DNA from: Dechloromonas sp. H13
Lineage (GTDB): Bacteria > Pseudomonadota > Gammaproteobacteria > Burkholderiales > Rhodocyclaceae
Direction of reading: 5' to 3'
DNA length: 64,000 nt
NCBI RefSeq assembly: GCF_009469615.1
Contig: NZ_SSXX01000004.1
Span: 267,380 to 331,379 of the forward strand
A program made the position numbers and the translations under genes. Below, in pieces: positions 7,994 through 19,355 of the stretch. A model generated the notes under the pieces. The model was not told the DNA's origin. It did no database searches and saw only the letters and a program-made list of their open reading frames with translations. Numbering within the stretch: the stretch's first letter is position 1; each line of letters opens with the position of its first letter.

Positions 7994-9696
7994 GGCAGGA
8001 ATTTTTTCGCGGCGCCGGCCAGCACTTCGTTGTCCGGGAATTTCCTGACCGCCTCGCTGAGCACGCGCGCCGCTTCATCCTTGCGGCCCATGGTCCACAG
8101 TACCTCGCCGAGATGGGCGGCGATTTCCGGGTCGGCCTTGATGCCGTAGGCGGTTTCGAGGGTCTTCAGCGCTTCCGGCAGCTTGCCCTGGCGGAACAGC
8201 ACCCAGCCCATGCTGTCCATGATGAAAGGGTCGTCGGGTGCCAGCTTGAGGGCACGGGCAATCAGGTCCTGCGCCTCGGCGAGGCGGATGTTGCGATCGG
8301 CCAGCGAATAGCCGAGCGCGTTGAGCGCGTGGGCATGCTCCGGCTTCAAGGCGAGCAGGCGCCGCAGGTGCATTTCCATGACCTCGGGCTTGCCCTGGCG
8401 TTCGGCGGTAAGCGCCGTTTCATAGAGCAGTTCCGGGTTGTCCGGGTACTTGGCGAGCGCGGCCTCGAGCACGGCGTAGCCCTGTTCGCCGCGGCCGGCC
8501 TCGCGCAGCAGCTGCGCTTCGGCAATCGCCAGCTGGGCCTGTTCGGCCGGGCTGCCGCCACGCGTCGCGTGCAGCAGTTCGCGCGCTTCCTCCGGCTTAC
8601 CCTGCTGCAGCAGGATCTGCGCAGCCCGGGCACGGGCGGCGATGTACTGGTCGCCGGCGGTGACCTGGCGGAAATGTGCGAGGGCCGCTTCCGGCTTCTT
8701 CTGCTCCTCGTCGAGCTGGCCGAGGAAGAAATGGACGGTGCTCTTGTCCGGGAAATCCGACTTCAGCAGCCTTTCGAGCTGCGCGCGGCCGGTGACGGTG
8801 TCACCCTGCTGCAGCGCCAGCATGGCGACCGGGTAGATCACTTCCGGATTGTCGGGGTGATCCTTGAGCAGGCGGTCGAAGTGCACCCGCGCCTCGTCGT
8901 ACCGGCGCTCGCTGATCAGCAGGCGGGCCAGGGTCAGGCGCGCGTCGCGGGCGTCGGGGTTGGCGGCGACGAACTCGCTCAGGCTTTCGAGCGCGGTGGC
9001 ATTGGACTGCCGTGCCTGGAACTGCGCCCAGGCTAGGGCGGCGGCCTCCCAGTCGGGGCGCAGCTGCAGGGCTTTCTGGAATTCGCTCTGGGCGCGCATC
9101 GGGTCGTCGGCATTGGCGGCGGCGAGACCCATCGCGAAATGCGCTTCCGGCATCTCGGCGTAGGGGGCGGCCACGCGGTCGATCAGCCGTTGCACCGCCT
9201 TCTTGTCGGGGTGACGGCTGAGCATCCGGTTCAGGTGCATCAGGTTGTTGGGCAGGCCGGCCTTGTCCTGCTCGAGCAGCTTGGCGAGCTGCGGCGCGAG
9301 GTCGTCGATGCGGTTGGACAGCAGCAGCAGCGAGGATTCGGTCTGCCGGGCCTGGGTCGACTCGGGATCGACCTGCAGCCAGAGGCGGGTCAGTTCGAGC
9401 GCCAGGTCGTAGTGCCGGGCGCCGGCGGCGACTTCGGTGGCGCGCGCGATGACGGCCGGGTCGCGGGTGCGGCGGGCGAGATCGGCCCAGGCGCTGACGC
9501 CGAGTTCGGTATCGCCGCGCTGCAGCGCCAGATCGGCGAGGATGGACTGGAAAACGGTGCGGGCGAGCAGGTCCTCGGGGCCGTAGGTTGCGGTCGACTG
9601 CTTGCGGGGCGGCTTTTTCGCCGGCGCCGGGTCGGCAGCATGAAGCGGCCCGGCAAGGGCCAGGGCGAGGGTGGCGAGGATCAGCTTCTTGGACAT
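7990..9696 (-). CDS. Exported tetratricopeptide-repeat protein
   Basis: A 568-aa protein with a Sec signal peptide (about residues 1-20, ending LHAAD), a short Lys/Pro-rich linker, then TPR helices through to the C-terminus. The clearest TPR units are near 445-540, with alternating ALKLAPDDPFIMDSMGWVLFR and ETAYGIKADPEIAAHLGEV. No enzyme domain is visible. It is the first gene of the TPR-lolB-ispE group, so a periplasmic scaffold role in envelope or lipoprotein biogenesis is plausible but unproven. It diverges from mutM. Confidence 0.88.
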   Translation of the reverse strand: MSKKLILATLALALAGPLHAADPAPAKKPPRKQSTATYGPEDLLARTVFQSILADLALQRGDTELGVSAWADLARRTRDPAVIARATEVAAGARHYDLALELTRLWLQVDPESTQARQTESSLLLLSNRIDDLAPQLAKLLEQDKAGLPNNLMHLNRMLSRHPDKKAVQRLIDRVAAPYAEMPEAHFAMGLAAANADDPMRAQSEFQKALQLRPDWEAAALAWAQFQARQSNATALESLSEFVAANPDARDARLTLARLLISERRYDEARVHFDRLLKDHPDNPEVIYPVAMLALQQGDTVTGRAQLERLLKSDFPDKSTVHFFLGQLDEEQKKPEAALAHFRQVTAGDQYIAARARAAQILLQQGKPEEARELLHATRGGSPAEQAQLAIAEAQLLREAGRGEQGYAVLEAALAKYPDNPELLYETALTAERQGKPEVMEMHLRRLLALKPEHAHALNALGYSLADRNIRLAEAQDLIARALKLAPDDPFIMDSMGWVLFRQGKLPEALKTLETAYGIKADPEIAAHLGEVLWTMGRKDEAARVLSEAVRKFPDNEVLAGAAKKFLP

Positions 9697-9785
9697 GGAC
9701 TGCTTTCAGTCGTGGATCGCACGTTGGATCGCGCAAAGTCTGCTAAGTTTGCGATGTTATTGGGGATTGCCCGGAGGGACAAGCG

Positions 9786-10610
9786 ATGCCGGAATTGCCG
9801 GAGGTCGAGGTTTGCCGGCGCGGACTGCAGCCGGAGGTCGAGGGACGGACCCTGCTCGGCGCCGTCGTGCGCGCGCCGCGCCTGCGTTTGCCGCTGCCTG
9901 CCGCGCTCGGCGAGACGCTGGCCGGGCAGCGGGTGGCCGCCGTGCGCCGGCGCGGCAAGTACCTCCTGCTCGACTGCCGCGGCGGGGGCGAGGATGGCTG
10001 CCTGATCATCCACCTCGGGATGTCGGGCAACCTGCGGTTCGTGCCGCCCGATGCGCCGCCCGGCAAGCACGACCACGTCGACCTGCTGTTCGCCGGGCAG
10101 ACGCTGCGCTTCGCCGACCCGCGGCGCTTCGGCGTGGTCCTCTGGCAGGCGGCGGAGGCGCCGCCGCATCCGTTGCTGGCGGTGCTCGGCATCGAGCCGC
10201 TGGGCGACGAATTCACGGCCGACTGGCTGTTCGCGGCGACGCGGCGGCGGGCCGGACCGATCAAGCCGCTGTTGATGGACAGTCATCTGGTGGTCGGCAT
10301 CGGCAACATCTACGCCTCGGAAAGCCTGTTTCGCGCCGGCATTTCGCCCCTGCGCGCGGCCAACCGGATCAGCCGCGAACGCTACAAACGCCTGGTGCCG
10401 GCCATCCGCCAGACCCTGGCGGATGCCATCGCGGCCGGCGGCAGCAGCATCCGCGACTATGTGCACAGCGACGGCGGGGCCGGCTGCTTCCAGGTCGAGT
10501 GCGCCGTCTACGACCGCGCCGGGGCGCCGTGCCGGCGCTGCGCCGGGGTCGTCCGGCAGGTGCGGCAGGGCGGCCGCTCGACCTTCTACTGTCCTGCGTG
10601 CCAACATTGA
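9786..10610 (+). CDS. mutM: Formamidopyrimidine-DNA glycosylase
   Basis: A 274-aa bifunctional glycosylase/AP lyase that excises 8-oxoguanine and FaPy lesions. It starts MPELPEVE, where Pro1 (after Met removal) is the Schiff-base nucleophile and Glu2 is catalytic. The beta-strand K of RRRGKYLLLDC and the H2TH region (SHLVVGIGNIYASE) are conserved. The C-terminal zinc finger is complete (CRRC and CPAC). GGAGGG lies just upstream of the ATG. It is transcribed divergently from the TPR gene across 89 bp. Confidence 0.97.
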   Translation: MPELPEVEVCRRGLQPEVEGRTLLGAVVRAPRLRLPLPAALGETLAGQRVAAVRRRGKYLLLDCRGGGEDGCLIIHLGMSGNLRFVPPDAPPGKHDHVDLLFAGQTLRFADPRRFGVVLWQAAEAPPHPLLAVLGIEPLGDEFTADWLFAATRRRAGPIKPLLMDSHLVVGIGNIYASESLFRAGISPLRAANRISRERYKRLVPAIRQTLADAIAAGGSSIRDYVHSDGGAGCFQVECAVYDRAGAPCRRCAGVVRQVRQGGRSTFYCPACQH

Positions 10611-10673
10611 AATCCTGCTGCAAGTCCATGTTTTCGTGCTAAATTGAACCATCTTCCGCGACCGCCGACTGCC

Positions 10674-12620
10674 ATGACCCTTGCCCACCAATTTGCTGCC
10701 TACACCGAATGGCGCTCGCGCCTGTCCGCCAATATCGGCGAATTCCAGGGCTGGCTCGCCGCCAACGAGTTGTCGGACGCGCAGACCGACCTCAGCCTGA
10801 CCCGGCTGCTCGAGCGCCTGCGCGAGGATCGCCTGAACGTCGCCTTCGTCGCCGAGTTTTCTCGCGGCAAGTCGGAACTGATCAACGCCATCTTCTTCGC
10901 CGACTACGGTAACCGCATCCTGCCCTCGTCGGCCGGCCGCACGACGATGTGCCCGACCGAGCTGTTCTGCGATCCGGACAAGACGCCGCGCATCGAACTG
11001 CTGGCGATCCAGACGCGCGCCGCCAACGGCAGCGTCAGCGAATACAAGCGCTACCCCGAGGAGTGGTTCATGGTGCCGCTCGACGTGGAGTCGGCGGACG
11101 TCATGCAGGAGGCGCTGCGCCATGTCAGCGAAACGATCCGGGTGACGCCCGAGGAGGCCGGACGCCTCGGCTTCGAGATCGGCGAGCGGGCGAGCGACCT
11201 CTACCGGCCGGGTCCCGACGGCCTGGTCGAAATCCCGCGCTGGCGGCACGCGCTGATCAATTTTCCGCACCCGCTGCTCAAGCAGGGCCTCGTCATCCTC
11301 GACACGCCGGGCCTCAACGCCATCGGCGCCGAACCCGAGCTGACCCTGTCGTTGCTGCCCAACGCGCATGCCGTCCTCTTCATCCTCGCCGCCGATACCG
11401 GCGTCACCCAGTCCGACCTGACGATCTGGAAGGAGCATATCGGCGATGGCGGCACCGCCAAGCGCGGGCGGGTCGTCGTGCTGAACAAGATCGACGGCCA
11501 GTGGGACGAACTGAAGTCGGCCGCCGAGGTCGATGCCGAAATCGGCCGCCAGGTCGATTCCTGCGCGGCGATCCTCGGCCTGCCCGAGCGCCAGATCTTT
11601 CCAGTGTCGGCGCAGAAGGGGCTGGTCGCCAAGATCAACGGCGACGCGGCGCTGCTCGACCGGAGCCGCCTGCCCGTCCTCGAGGCGGCATTGTCGGACG
11701 AACTGATCCCGGCCAAGCAGGATATCGTCCGCGACAGCACCGACTGCGAATTCGGCGAAGTCAGCCTGCGCGTGCGCGGCCTGCTCGAATCGCGCCTCGC
11801 CAGCCTGCGCGAGCAGCTGACCGAACTGATCGAACTGCGCGGCAAGAACAAGGGCGTCGTCGAGTACATGATGGGCAAGGTGCGTTCCGACAAGGACGAA
11901 TTCGAGGCCGGCCTGCAGCGCTACTACGCGGTGCGCAGCGTGTTCTCGACCCTGACCAACAACCTGTTCGCCCATCTCGGCCTCGATGCCCTGCGCCACC
12001 TGACCCATGAAACCCGCAGCGCGATGCTGGAGGCGAGCTTTTCGACGACGCTGTCCGACGCGATGGGCGGCTTTTTCGGCCGTTCGCGCTACGCGCTGGC
12101 CAAGTCGGCCGGCGAGATCGGCGAGATCCAGAACATGATGGAGGCGATCTACAAGAAGTTCTCCGTCGAGCACGGGCTCAAGCTCGGCACCCCGGCGGCC
12201 TTCTCGCTGCTGCGCTACGAGAAGGAGCTGGATCGCCTGGAAGGCTGGTGCAACACGCATCTCAACACGATGCGCAGCCTGCTGACCACCGACAAGAAGC
12301 ACCTCACGCAGAGATTCTTCGAGGAGGTCGCGCTGCAGGTGCGGCGCGCCTTCGAGCGGGCCAACAAGGATGCGGAAACCTGGCTGCGGGCGATCATGGC
12401 GCCGATGGAAACGCAGGTGCGCGAGCACCAGATTCAGCTCAGGCGCCGCCTGGAAAGCATCAAGCGCATCCACCAGGCGACCGATACGCTGGAAGAGCGC
12501 ATCAGCGAACTGGAAAGCATCGAGCAGAGCCTGCTGCAACAGATCCAGGCGCTCGAAGGGGTGGTCGGGCGGGTGCGGGAAATGCTCCTGCCGCCGGCGG
12601 CGCAACTGCGGGCCGCCTGA
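10674..12620 (+). CDS. Dynamin-like GTPase family protein
   Basis: A 648-aa large GTPase. The G1 loop is AEFSRGKS (A-x4-G-K-S), G2 is probably the Thr pair in SAGRTTMCPTE, G3 is LDTPGLN, and G4 is LNKID. A helical middle and stalk region follows. The C-terminus (about 575-640) is a predicted coiled coil rich in Glu, Leu and Ile (ERISELESIEQSLLQQI). Bacterial dynamin-like proteins remodel or protect membranes and some act in phage defence; which applies here is unknown. An in-frame TTG at 10644 is an alternative start; neither has a strong Shine-Dalgarno sequence. Confidence 0.85.
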   Translation: MTLAHQFAAYTEWRSRLSANIGEFQGWLAANELSDAQTDLSLTRLLERLREDRLNVAFVAEFSRGKSELINAIFFADYGNRILPSSAGRTTMCPTELFCDPDKTPRIELLAIQTRAANGSVSEYKRYPEEWFMVPLDVESADVMQEALRHVSETIRVTPEEAGRLGFEIGERASDLYRPGPDGLVEIPRWRHALINFPHPLLKQGLVILDTPGLNAIGAEPELTLSLLPNAHAVLFILAADTGVTQSDLTIWKEHIGDGGTAKRGRVVVLNKIDGQWDELKSAAEVDAEIGRQVDSCAAILGLPERQIFPVSAQKGLVAKINGDAALLDRSRLPVLEAALSDELIPAKQDIVRDSTDCEFGEVSLRVRGLLESRLASLREQLTELIELRGKNKGVVEYMMGKVRSDKDEFEAGLQRYYAVRSVFSTLTNNLFAHLGLDALRHLTHETRSAMLEASFSTTLSDAMGGFFGRSRYALAKSAGEIGEIQNMMEAIYKKFSVEHGLKLGTPAAFSLLRYEKELDRLEGWCNTHLNTMRSLLTTDKKHLTQRFFEEVALQVRRAFERANKDAETWLRAIMAPMETQVREHQIQLRRRLESIKRIHQATDTLEERISELESIEQSLLQQIQALEGVVGRVREMLLPPAAQLRAA

Positions 12621-12642
12621 TCCGGCCGTCTGCGGTCGACAA

Positions 12643-12674
12643 CAAAAAACCCGCGAATTTCGCGGGTTTTTTTT
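12643..12674. terminator. Bidirectional Rho-independent terminator
   Basis: The stem CCCGCGA/TCGCGGG (12650-12666, loop ATT) is flanked by an A-run on the left and eight Ts on the right. It serves the plus-strand dynamin-like gene and the minus-strand ferredoxin gene, which converge here. Confidence 0.9.
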
Positions 12675-12691
12675 GCGGGGCTGCGCGAGGC

Positions 12692-13998
<1,307 letters not shown>

Positions 13999-14002
<4 letters not shown>

Positions 14003-15294
14003 TCGGCGGCGACCGTGACCGTCATCAGGTCGGCCGCCCGTACGCGCCGGGAAAAAGCCTGTTTCACATAGTCGACCGTAACCGCCTGGACCTTTTCCTG
14101 GTAGCGGTCGAGCCAGTCGAGCGGTAGGCCGTAGAAGCCGATGACGGCGACGTTGTCGAGGATCTTCTTGTTGCTGTCGAGGCGCAGCGGGAAGCTGCCG
14201 GTCAGGTTGGCCTTGGCCGCCGCCAGTTCCTCGCCGCTCGGGCCGTCCTTCAGGAAGCCGTCGAGCACGTCGCGCGTCAGCTTGATCGCGTCCTTCGCCT
14301 GCGAGCGTTTGGTCTGCAGGCCGATCTGGAACGGCCCGGTCTGCCTGAGCGGCGAGAAGTAGCTGTAGACACTGTAGGCGTAGCCGCGCTTGTCGCGCAC
14401 TTCCTTCATCAGGCGCGAGACGAAGCCGCCGCCGCCCAGCGTGTAGTTGCCGACCAGCAGCGGGAAGAAATCCGGGTTGCCGCGCTCGATCGCCGGCAGG
14501 CCGATCAGCACGTGCGCCTGGCTGGCCGGGTGGGCGAGGGCGACGGTCTTGCCGGGTGCGACGACCGGCGGCGCCGGCAAGGTCGCGGCGGCACCGGCCG
14601 GCAATCCGGCGCCCAGCGACTCGGCGATTTTTTCGGCGTCGCCGCGCGAGATGTCGCCGACCAGCGTGATGCTCGCGTTGGCGGCGGTGTAGTAGCGGGC
14701 ATGGTGGGCCACGAGGTCGTCGCGGGTCAGCGCCGCGACCGATTCGGGCGTCGCCTGCCGGCCATAGGGGTGTGCCGGATAGAGGGCGCCCCAGAAGGCC
14801 TTGCCGGCGATGGCGTCGGGGCGCGTCATGGCTTCCTTGAGGCCGGCGACGGTGCGCGCGCGTTCGCGGTCGACGATGGTGGCGTCGAAGCGCGGCGCCT
14901 GCAGCACGTTCTTCAGGATGTCGATCGCCGCGTTACGCTTTTCGGGCGTCGCCAGGGTGCGCACGGCGACGCTGGCGCGGTCGGTGTCGGCGCCGCCGCC
15001 AAGCGTGGCGCCAATGTCGGCGAGCTGCTCGGCGATGGCGGTTTCGTCACGCGTGCCGGCGCCGAGATCGAGGGTTGCGCGGGTCAGTGCCGCGGTGCCC
15101 GATTTGCCGGCCGGATCGAACATCGAGCCGGCGGCGAAATCGACCTGCACGTCGAGGATGGGCAGCACCCGGCTTTCGACGAAGTAGACGCGGGCGCCGC
15201 TCGGCGCCACCCAGTGTTCGATCTTGACGCCGGCCAGCGCGGCCTGGGCGGCGAGCAGGGCGATTGCTGCGGTCAACAGTTTTTTCATGGTCAT
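13999..15294 (-). CDS. M16 family peptidase-like subunit lacking the HxxEH zinc motif
   Basis: A 431-aa exported protein with a Sec signal peptide (about residues 1-21, ending ALAG). It has the two-half M16 fold, including YRGRGG-like KRGYAYSVYSYFSP in the C-terminal half. The position where active members have HxxEH reads T-A-A-L-T-R, so it should be catalytically inactive. It lies 4 bp downstream of an active M16 gene. Such pairs usually form a heterodimer in which this subunit helps bind the substrate peptide. Confidence 0.9.
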
Positions 15295-15298
15295 TTTC

Positions 15299-16657
15299 TT
15301 AGTGACGGGGGGCGGCGGACGGACGGCGCTGCTTGCCGTCGAGCGGCTGCGGTTCGAGGACGCCGACGGTCAGGGTGTCGTCGGTGAAATACTTCTTCGC
15401 CACCGCCTGCACCTCGGCGGCGGTCACCTGCTGCAGCTTCTCCAGCATGCGGTCGAGCTTCTGGTAGGGAATGCCGGCCGATTCGGTCTGGCCGATCTCC
15501 ATCGCCTGGCCGAACATCGAGTCGAGCTTGTAGACCTCGGCGGCGACCAGCTGGGCCCGCGCCCGCTTGAGTTCCGGCTCGCTGACGCCGTCCTTCTGGA
15601 GGCGGGCGATCTCGGCACGCAGCGCGGTTTCGAGTTCGGCCACCGTCCTGCCTTCGGACGGCGAGCCGGAGAGGTAGATCATGCCGGGGCCGCGCGCCGT
15701 GGCGTCGTAGTCGATGTTCACCGCAATCGCCACCTTGTCCTCGCGCACCAGCTTCTTGTTGAAGCGCGCGGCGTCGTGGCCGTCGAGGATGGCGGCCAGC
15801 ATCTGCAGCGCGTAGGGATCGACGTCCTTGTCGACGTCGCGCAGGACCGGCGCCTTGTAGCCCATGATCAGTACCGGCAGCTCGGCCGGCGCCTTGACGT
15901 TGACCCGCCGCGTGCCGTCCTGGACCGGCTCGACCTGCGGCTTGCGCGCCGGCAGGGCGCGCCCTTCGAGTACGCCGTAATACTTTTCGGCCAGCGCGAA
16001 GACCTCGCGATGGTCGACGTCGCCGACGATCACCACGTAGGCGTTGTTCGGCACGTACCACGTGTCGTACCAGGCCTTGGCATCGGCGGCGCTCAAGTTC
16101 TCGAGATCGCTCATCCAGCCGATGATCGGCCGCCGGTAGGGGTGGGCCTGGAAGGCGACGGCGTTCATCTGCTCGAACAGGCGCGACTGCGGGTTGTCGT
16201 CGGTGCGCATGCGGCGCTCTTCCATGACCACCTTGATCTCCTGCGCGAACTCCTTGGGATCGACGTTGAGGTGGCGCATGCGGTCGGCTTCGAGGCGCAT
16301 CATCTCGGGCAGCTTTTCCTTCGGCACCTGCTGGAAGTAGGCGGTGTAGTCGCGGCTGGTGAAGGCGTTGTCGCGCCCGCCGGCGGCAGCGACCAGCTTG
16401 TTGAATTCGCCCGGGCCGACGCTCGGCGTGCCCTTGAACATCATGTGCTCGAGGACGTGGGCGACGCCCGAGGCGCCATCGACCTCGTCCATGCTGCCGA
16501 TGCGGTACCAGACCATCTGGGCGACGGTCGGCGCGCGACGATCTTCCTTGACGATGACGCGCAGGCCGTTTTTCAGCGTCATCTCGTAGGGATTGGCGAT
16601 CGCTGCGGTCAACAGCCAGGGGGCGATCAAAATGGCGATCAGGTGTCGTAGGCGCAT
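15299..16657 (-). CDS. M16 family zinc metalloprotease, active subunit
   Basis: A 452-aa exported protease with a signal peptide (about residues 1-21). It carries the inverted zinc motif HVLEH (about residue 67) and the downstream Glu in EIKVVMEERRMR. The DNAFTSRDYTAYFQQV substrate-groove segment and C-terminal PYRRPIIGWMSDLENL are typical. It is the first gene of a leftward operon with the inactive partner, rsmD, coaD and ferredoxin, and diverges from ftsY. The substrate is unknown; periplasmic peptide degradation is the family role. Confidence 0.94.
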   Translation of the reverse strand: MRLRHLIAILIAPWLLTAAIANPYEMTLKNGLRVIVKEDRRAPTVAQMVWYRIGSMDEVDGASGVAHVLEHMMFKGTPSVGPGEFNKLVAAAGGRDNAFTSRDYTAYFQQVPKEKLPEMMRLEADRMRHLNVDPKEFAQEIKVVMEERRMRTDDNPQSRLFEQMNAVAFQAHPYRRPIIGWMSDLENLSAADAKAWYDTWYVPNNAYVVIVGDVDHREVFALAEKYYGVLEGRALPARKPQVEPVQDGTRRVNVKAPAELPVLIMGYKAPVLRDVDKDVDPYALQMLAAILDGHDAARFNKKLVREDKVAIAVNIDYDATARGPGMIYLSGSPSEGRTVAELETALRAEIARLQKDGVSEPELKRARAQLVAAEVYKLDSMFGQAMEIGQTESAGIPYQKLDRMLEKLQQVTAAEVQAVAKKYFTDDTLTVGVLEPQPLDGKQRRPSAAPRH

Positions 16658-16765
16658 GGAAAATCGGGCTTTCTGCTAGAATCAGCGGCGAAATTTTTAT
16701 TGATTCGGACGGCATCTTAACGGCTTGCCGTCTGCCTGTCAGCACGGCTTCAGACCTCATTCCCC

Positions 16766-17734
16766 ATGTTCAGTTTCCTGAAAAAAACCACCAGCGACGC
16801 GCCGCCTGCCGAGCCGGCCGCCGCCGCTCCCTCCTGGCGCGAGCGCCTGTTCAAGGGGCTGGCCAAGACGCGCGCCCAGTGGGGCGGCACGCTCAAGTCG
16901 ATCTTTTCGCGCGGCAAGGTCGACGACGAACTGCTCGAGGAACTGGAAACCCTGCTGCTGACCAGCGACGTCGGCATCGAGGCGACCACGCATCTGCTCG
17001 ACGAACTGAAGAAGGCGGCCAAGCGCGACAAGCTGGAGACACCGGAAGCGATCCAGAAGGCGCTGGCCGACGTCCTGCTGGCCACGCTGCAGCCGCTCGA
17101 GCAGCCGCTCGACGTCAGCGGCCACAAGCCCTACGTGATCATGATCGCCGGCGTGAACGGCGCCGGCAAGACGACCTCGATCGGCAAGCTGGCCAAGTAT
17201 TTCCAAGGCCAGGGCAGGAGCGTGCTGCTGGCCGCCGGCGACACCTTCCGCGCCGCCGCCCGCGAGCAGCTGGAAACCTGGGGCGAGCGCAACAACGTGA
17301 CGGTCATCGCCCAGGACAAGGGCGACCCGGCCGCCGTCGTCTTCGACGCCATCTCGGCTGCCCGGGCGCGCGGCATCGACGTCGTGCTCGCCGACACCGC
17401 CGGCCGCCTGCCGACCCAACTGCACCTGATGGAAGAAATCGCCAAGGTGCGCCGCGTGATCCAGAAGGTCGAGCCGGACGGCCCCCACGAGACGCTGCTG
17501 GTGCTCGACGCCAACATCGGCCAGAATGCGCTGCAGCAGGTCAAGGCCTTCGACAAGGCGATCCAGGTTACCGGCCTGGTCGTTACCAAGCTCGATGGCA
17601 CGGCCAAGGGCGGCGTCGTGCTCGGCATCGCCCGCCAGTGCCCGAAGCCGATCCGCTTCATCGGCGTCGGCGAGCAGATCGACGACCTGCGCCCGTTCTC
17701 CGCCAGGGATTTCGTCGACGCACTGTTCGAGTAG
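16766..17734 (+). CDS. ftsY: Signal recognition particle receptor FtsY
   Basis: A 322-aa SRP-family GTPase that docks SRP-ribosome complexes at the inner membrane. It has a short A domain (about 1-30), a helical N domain (about 30-110), and a G domain with G1 GVNGAGKTTSIGKLA, the DTFRAAAREQL motif, DTAGRLPTQ and TKLDGTAKGG. The A domain is much shorter than in E. coli, as is usual in betaproteobacteria. It starts the ftsY-ftsE-ftsX group. Confidence 0.97.
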   Translation: MFSFLKKTTSDAPPAEPAAAAPSWRERLFKGLAKTRAQWGGTLKSIFSRGKVDDELLEELETLLLTSDVGIEATTHLLDELKKAAKRDKLETPEAIQKALADVLLATLQPLEQPLDVSGHKPYVIMIAGVNGAGKTTSIGKLAKYFQGQGRSVLLAAGDTFRAAAREQLETWGERNNVTVIAQDKGDPAAVVFDAISAARARGIDVVLADTAGRLPTQLHLMEEIAKVRRVIQKVEPDGPHETLLVLDANIGQNALQQVKAFDKAIQVTGLVVTKLDGTAKGGVVLGIARQCPKPIRFIGVGEQIDDLRPFSARDFVDALFE

Positions 17735-17805
17735 TTGCGAATTGCTGGTCATTTGTCGCCGGCAAAATCCGCCAATAACCAACGACTAACCACTACCGGC
17801 TAAAA

Positions 17806-18459
17806 ATGATCGTCGCCAGCAACCTGAGCAAGCGCTACCCCGGCGGCTACGAGGCGCTCGGGGACGTCAGCTTCGCCATCGAGGCCGGGCAGATGGTGTT
17901 CATCACCGGCCATTCAGGCGCCGGCAAGACGACGCTGGTCAAGCTGGTCGCCTCGATCGAGCGCCCGACCGCCGGCAGCCTGGTGGTCAACGGCCAGAAC
18001 CTCTCGGCCCTGCGGCGTAGCGCCATTCCCTACGTGCGGCGCCATCTCGGGCTGATCTTCCAGGACCAGAAGCTGTTGTTCGACCGCAGTGCGCTGGACA
18101 ACGTCCTGCTGCCCCTGCAGATTGCCGGCATGCCGCGGCGCGAGGCGGTGCGCCGCGCCCAGGCGGCGCTCGACAAGGTCGGCCTGCTGGCGCGCGAGAA
18201 GGCGCGGCCGATCGCCCTCTCCGGCGGCGAGCAGCAGCGCCTGGCGATCGCCCGCGCCGTCGTGAACCGGCCGACCATCCTGATCGCCGACGAGCCGACC
18301 GGCAATCTCGACGCCGAATCGGCCGGCGACATCCTCGAACTCTTTGCCGACTTCAACCGCGTCGGCGTCACCGTCGTCGTCGCCACGCACGACCAGAACT
18401 GGATCGAGCGCTACCGCCCGAACGTGCTGCGGCTCGACCACGGGAGGCTGGTCGCATGA
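17806..18459 (+). CDS. ftsE: Cell division ATP-binding protein FtsE
   Basis: A 217-aa ABC ATPase that, with FtsX, controls septal peptidoglycan hydrolases at the divisome. The Walker A is GHSGAGKTTLVKL, the signature LSGGEQQRLAIARA, the Walker B ILIADEPTGNLD, and the H-loop ATHD. Its end overlaps ftsX by 4 bp (ATGA). The family call is fixed by the ftsY-ftsE-ftsX order. Confidence 0.97.
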   Translation: MIVASNLSKRYPGGYEALGDVSFAIEAGQMVFITGHSGAGKTTLVKLVASIERPTAGSLVVNGQNLSALRRSAIPYVRRHLGLIFQDQKLLFDRSALDNVLLPLQIAGMPRREAVRRAQAALDKVGLLAREKARPIALSGGEQQRLAIARAVVNRPTILIADEPTGNLDAESAGDILELFADFNRVGVTVVVATHDQNWIERYRPNVLRLDHGRLVA

Positions 18460-19355
18460 GCGCCTGGTTCGCCCAGCACCGCGCGGCGCTGGCCGCGGCC
18501 CTGCGTCGCCTGTGGTCGACGCCGCTCAACACCCTGCTGTCGCTGCTCGTCATCGGCATCGCGCTGACCCTGCCCGGCTTCGGCTACGTGGCGCTCGACA
18601 ACCTGCGCGATCTCGGCAACAGCGCCACCGGCGTGCAGCAGATCAGCCTGTTCATGAACCTGGACGCCAGCCGGAAGGACGTCGGCGAAATCGAGAACCG
18701 GCTGCGCCAGGCGGCGACCGGCAAGTGGCATTTCGTGCCGAAGGAGGAGGCGCTGAAGCGCATGCAGGCGAGCGAGGGCATGGCCGAGATCGTCGCCAGC
18801 CTGCCGCGCAACCCGCTGCCCGACGCCTTCGTCATCGAGCCGACCAACGGCGAGCCGGAGGCGCTGGAGATCCTGCGCAAGGAGATCGCCGGCTGGCCCA
18901 AGGTTGCCCACGTCCAGCTCGATTCGGCCTGGGTCAAGCGCTTCGACGCCTTCCTGCGGCTGGCCCGGCTGGCGCTTTGGATGCTGGCCGCCATCTTCGC
19001 CGCCGGGCTGGTCGCCGTCACTTTCAACACCATCCGCCTGCAGGTCATGGCGCAGGCCGCCGAAATCGAGGTGGCGCGCATGATCGGCGCCACCGACGCG
19101 TTCATCCGGCGGCCCTTCTACTACTACGGCGCGCTGCAGGGTGCGCTCGGTGGCCTGCTGGCGGCCGGGCTGGTGTTCGCCGCGCTCCACCTGCTGGGCG
19201 AACCGGTCGGCAACCTGGCGGCGCTCTACGGCAGCAGCTTCGCGCTGCGTGAACCGGGCCCCGTCGAGGTCGCGGCGCTGGCCGCCCTTGGCGCCTTCCT
19301 GGGCTGGATCGGCGCGCAGCTCTCCGTCAGCCTGTCGCTGCGGAAATTTGACTAG
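18456..19355 (+). CDS. ftsX: Cell division protein FtsX (ABC permease)
   Basis: A 299-aa inner-membrane permease. It has one N-terminal membrane segment (about 25-50), a periplasmic loop that contacts hydrolase activators (about 55-165), then three more membrane segments (about 170-290) with the MIGATDAFIRRPF coupling region. It works with FtsE in an ATP-driven cycle that activates amidases through EnvC-like partners. The downstream TTG-started flavoenzyme gene overlaps its last codons, suggesting coupling. Confidence 0.95.
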   Translation: MSAWFAQHRAALAAALRRLWSTPLNTLLSLLVIGIALTLPGFGYVALDNLRDLGNSATGVQQISLFMNLDASRKDVGEIENRLRQAATGKWHFVPKEEALKRMQASEGMAEIVASLPRNPLPDAFVIEPTNGEPEALEILRKEIAGWPKVAHVQLDSAWVKRFDAFLRLARLALWMLAAIFAAGLVAVTFNTIRLQVMAQAAEIEVARMIGATDAFIRRPFYYYGALQGALGGLLAAGLVFAALHLLGEPVGNLAALYGSSFALREPGPVEVAALAALGAFLGWIGAQLSVSLSLRKFD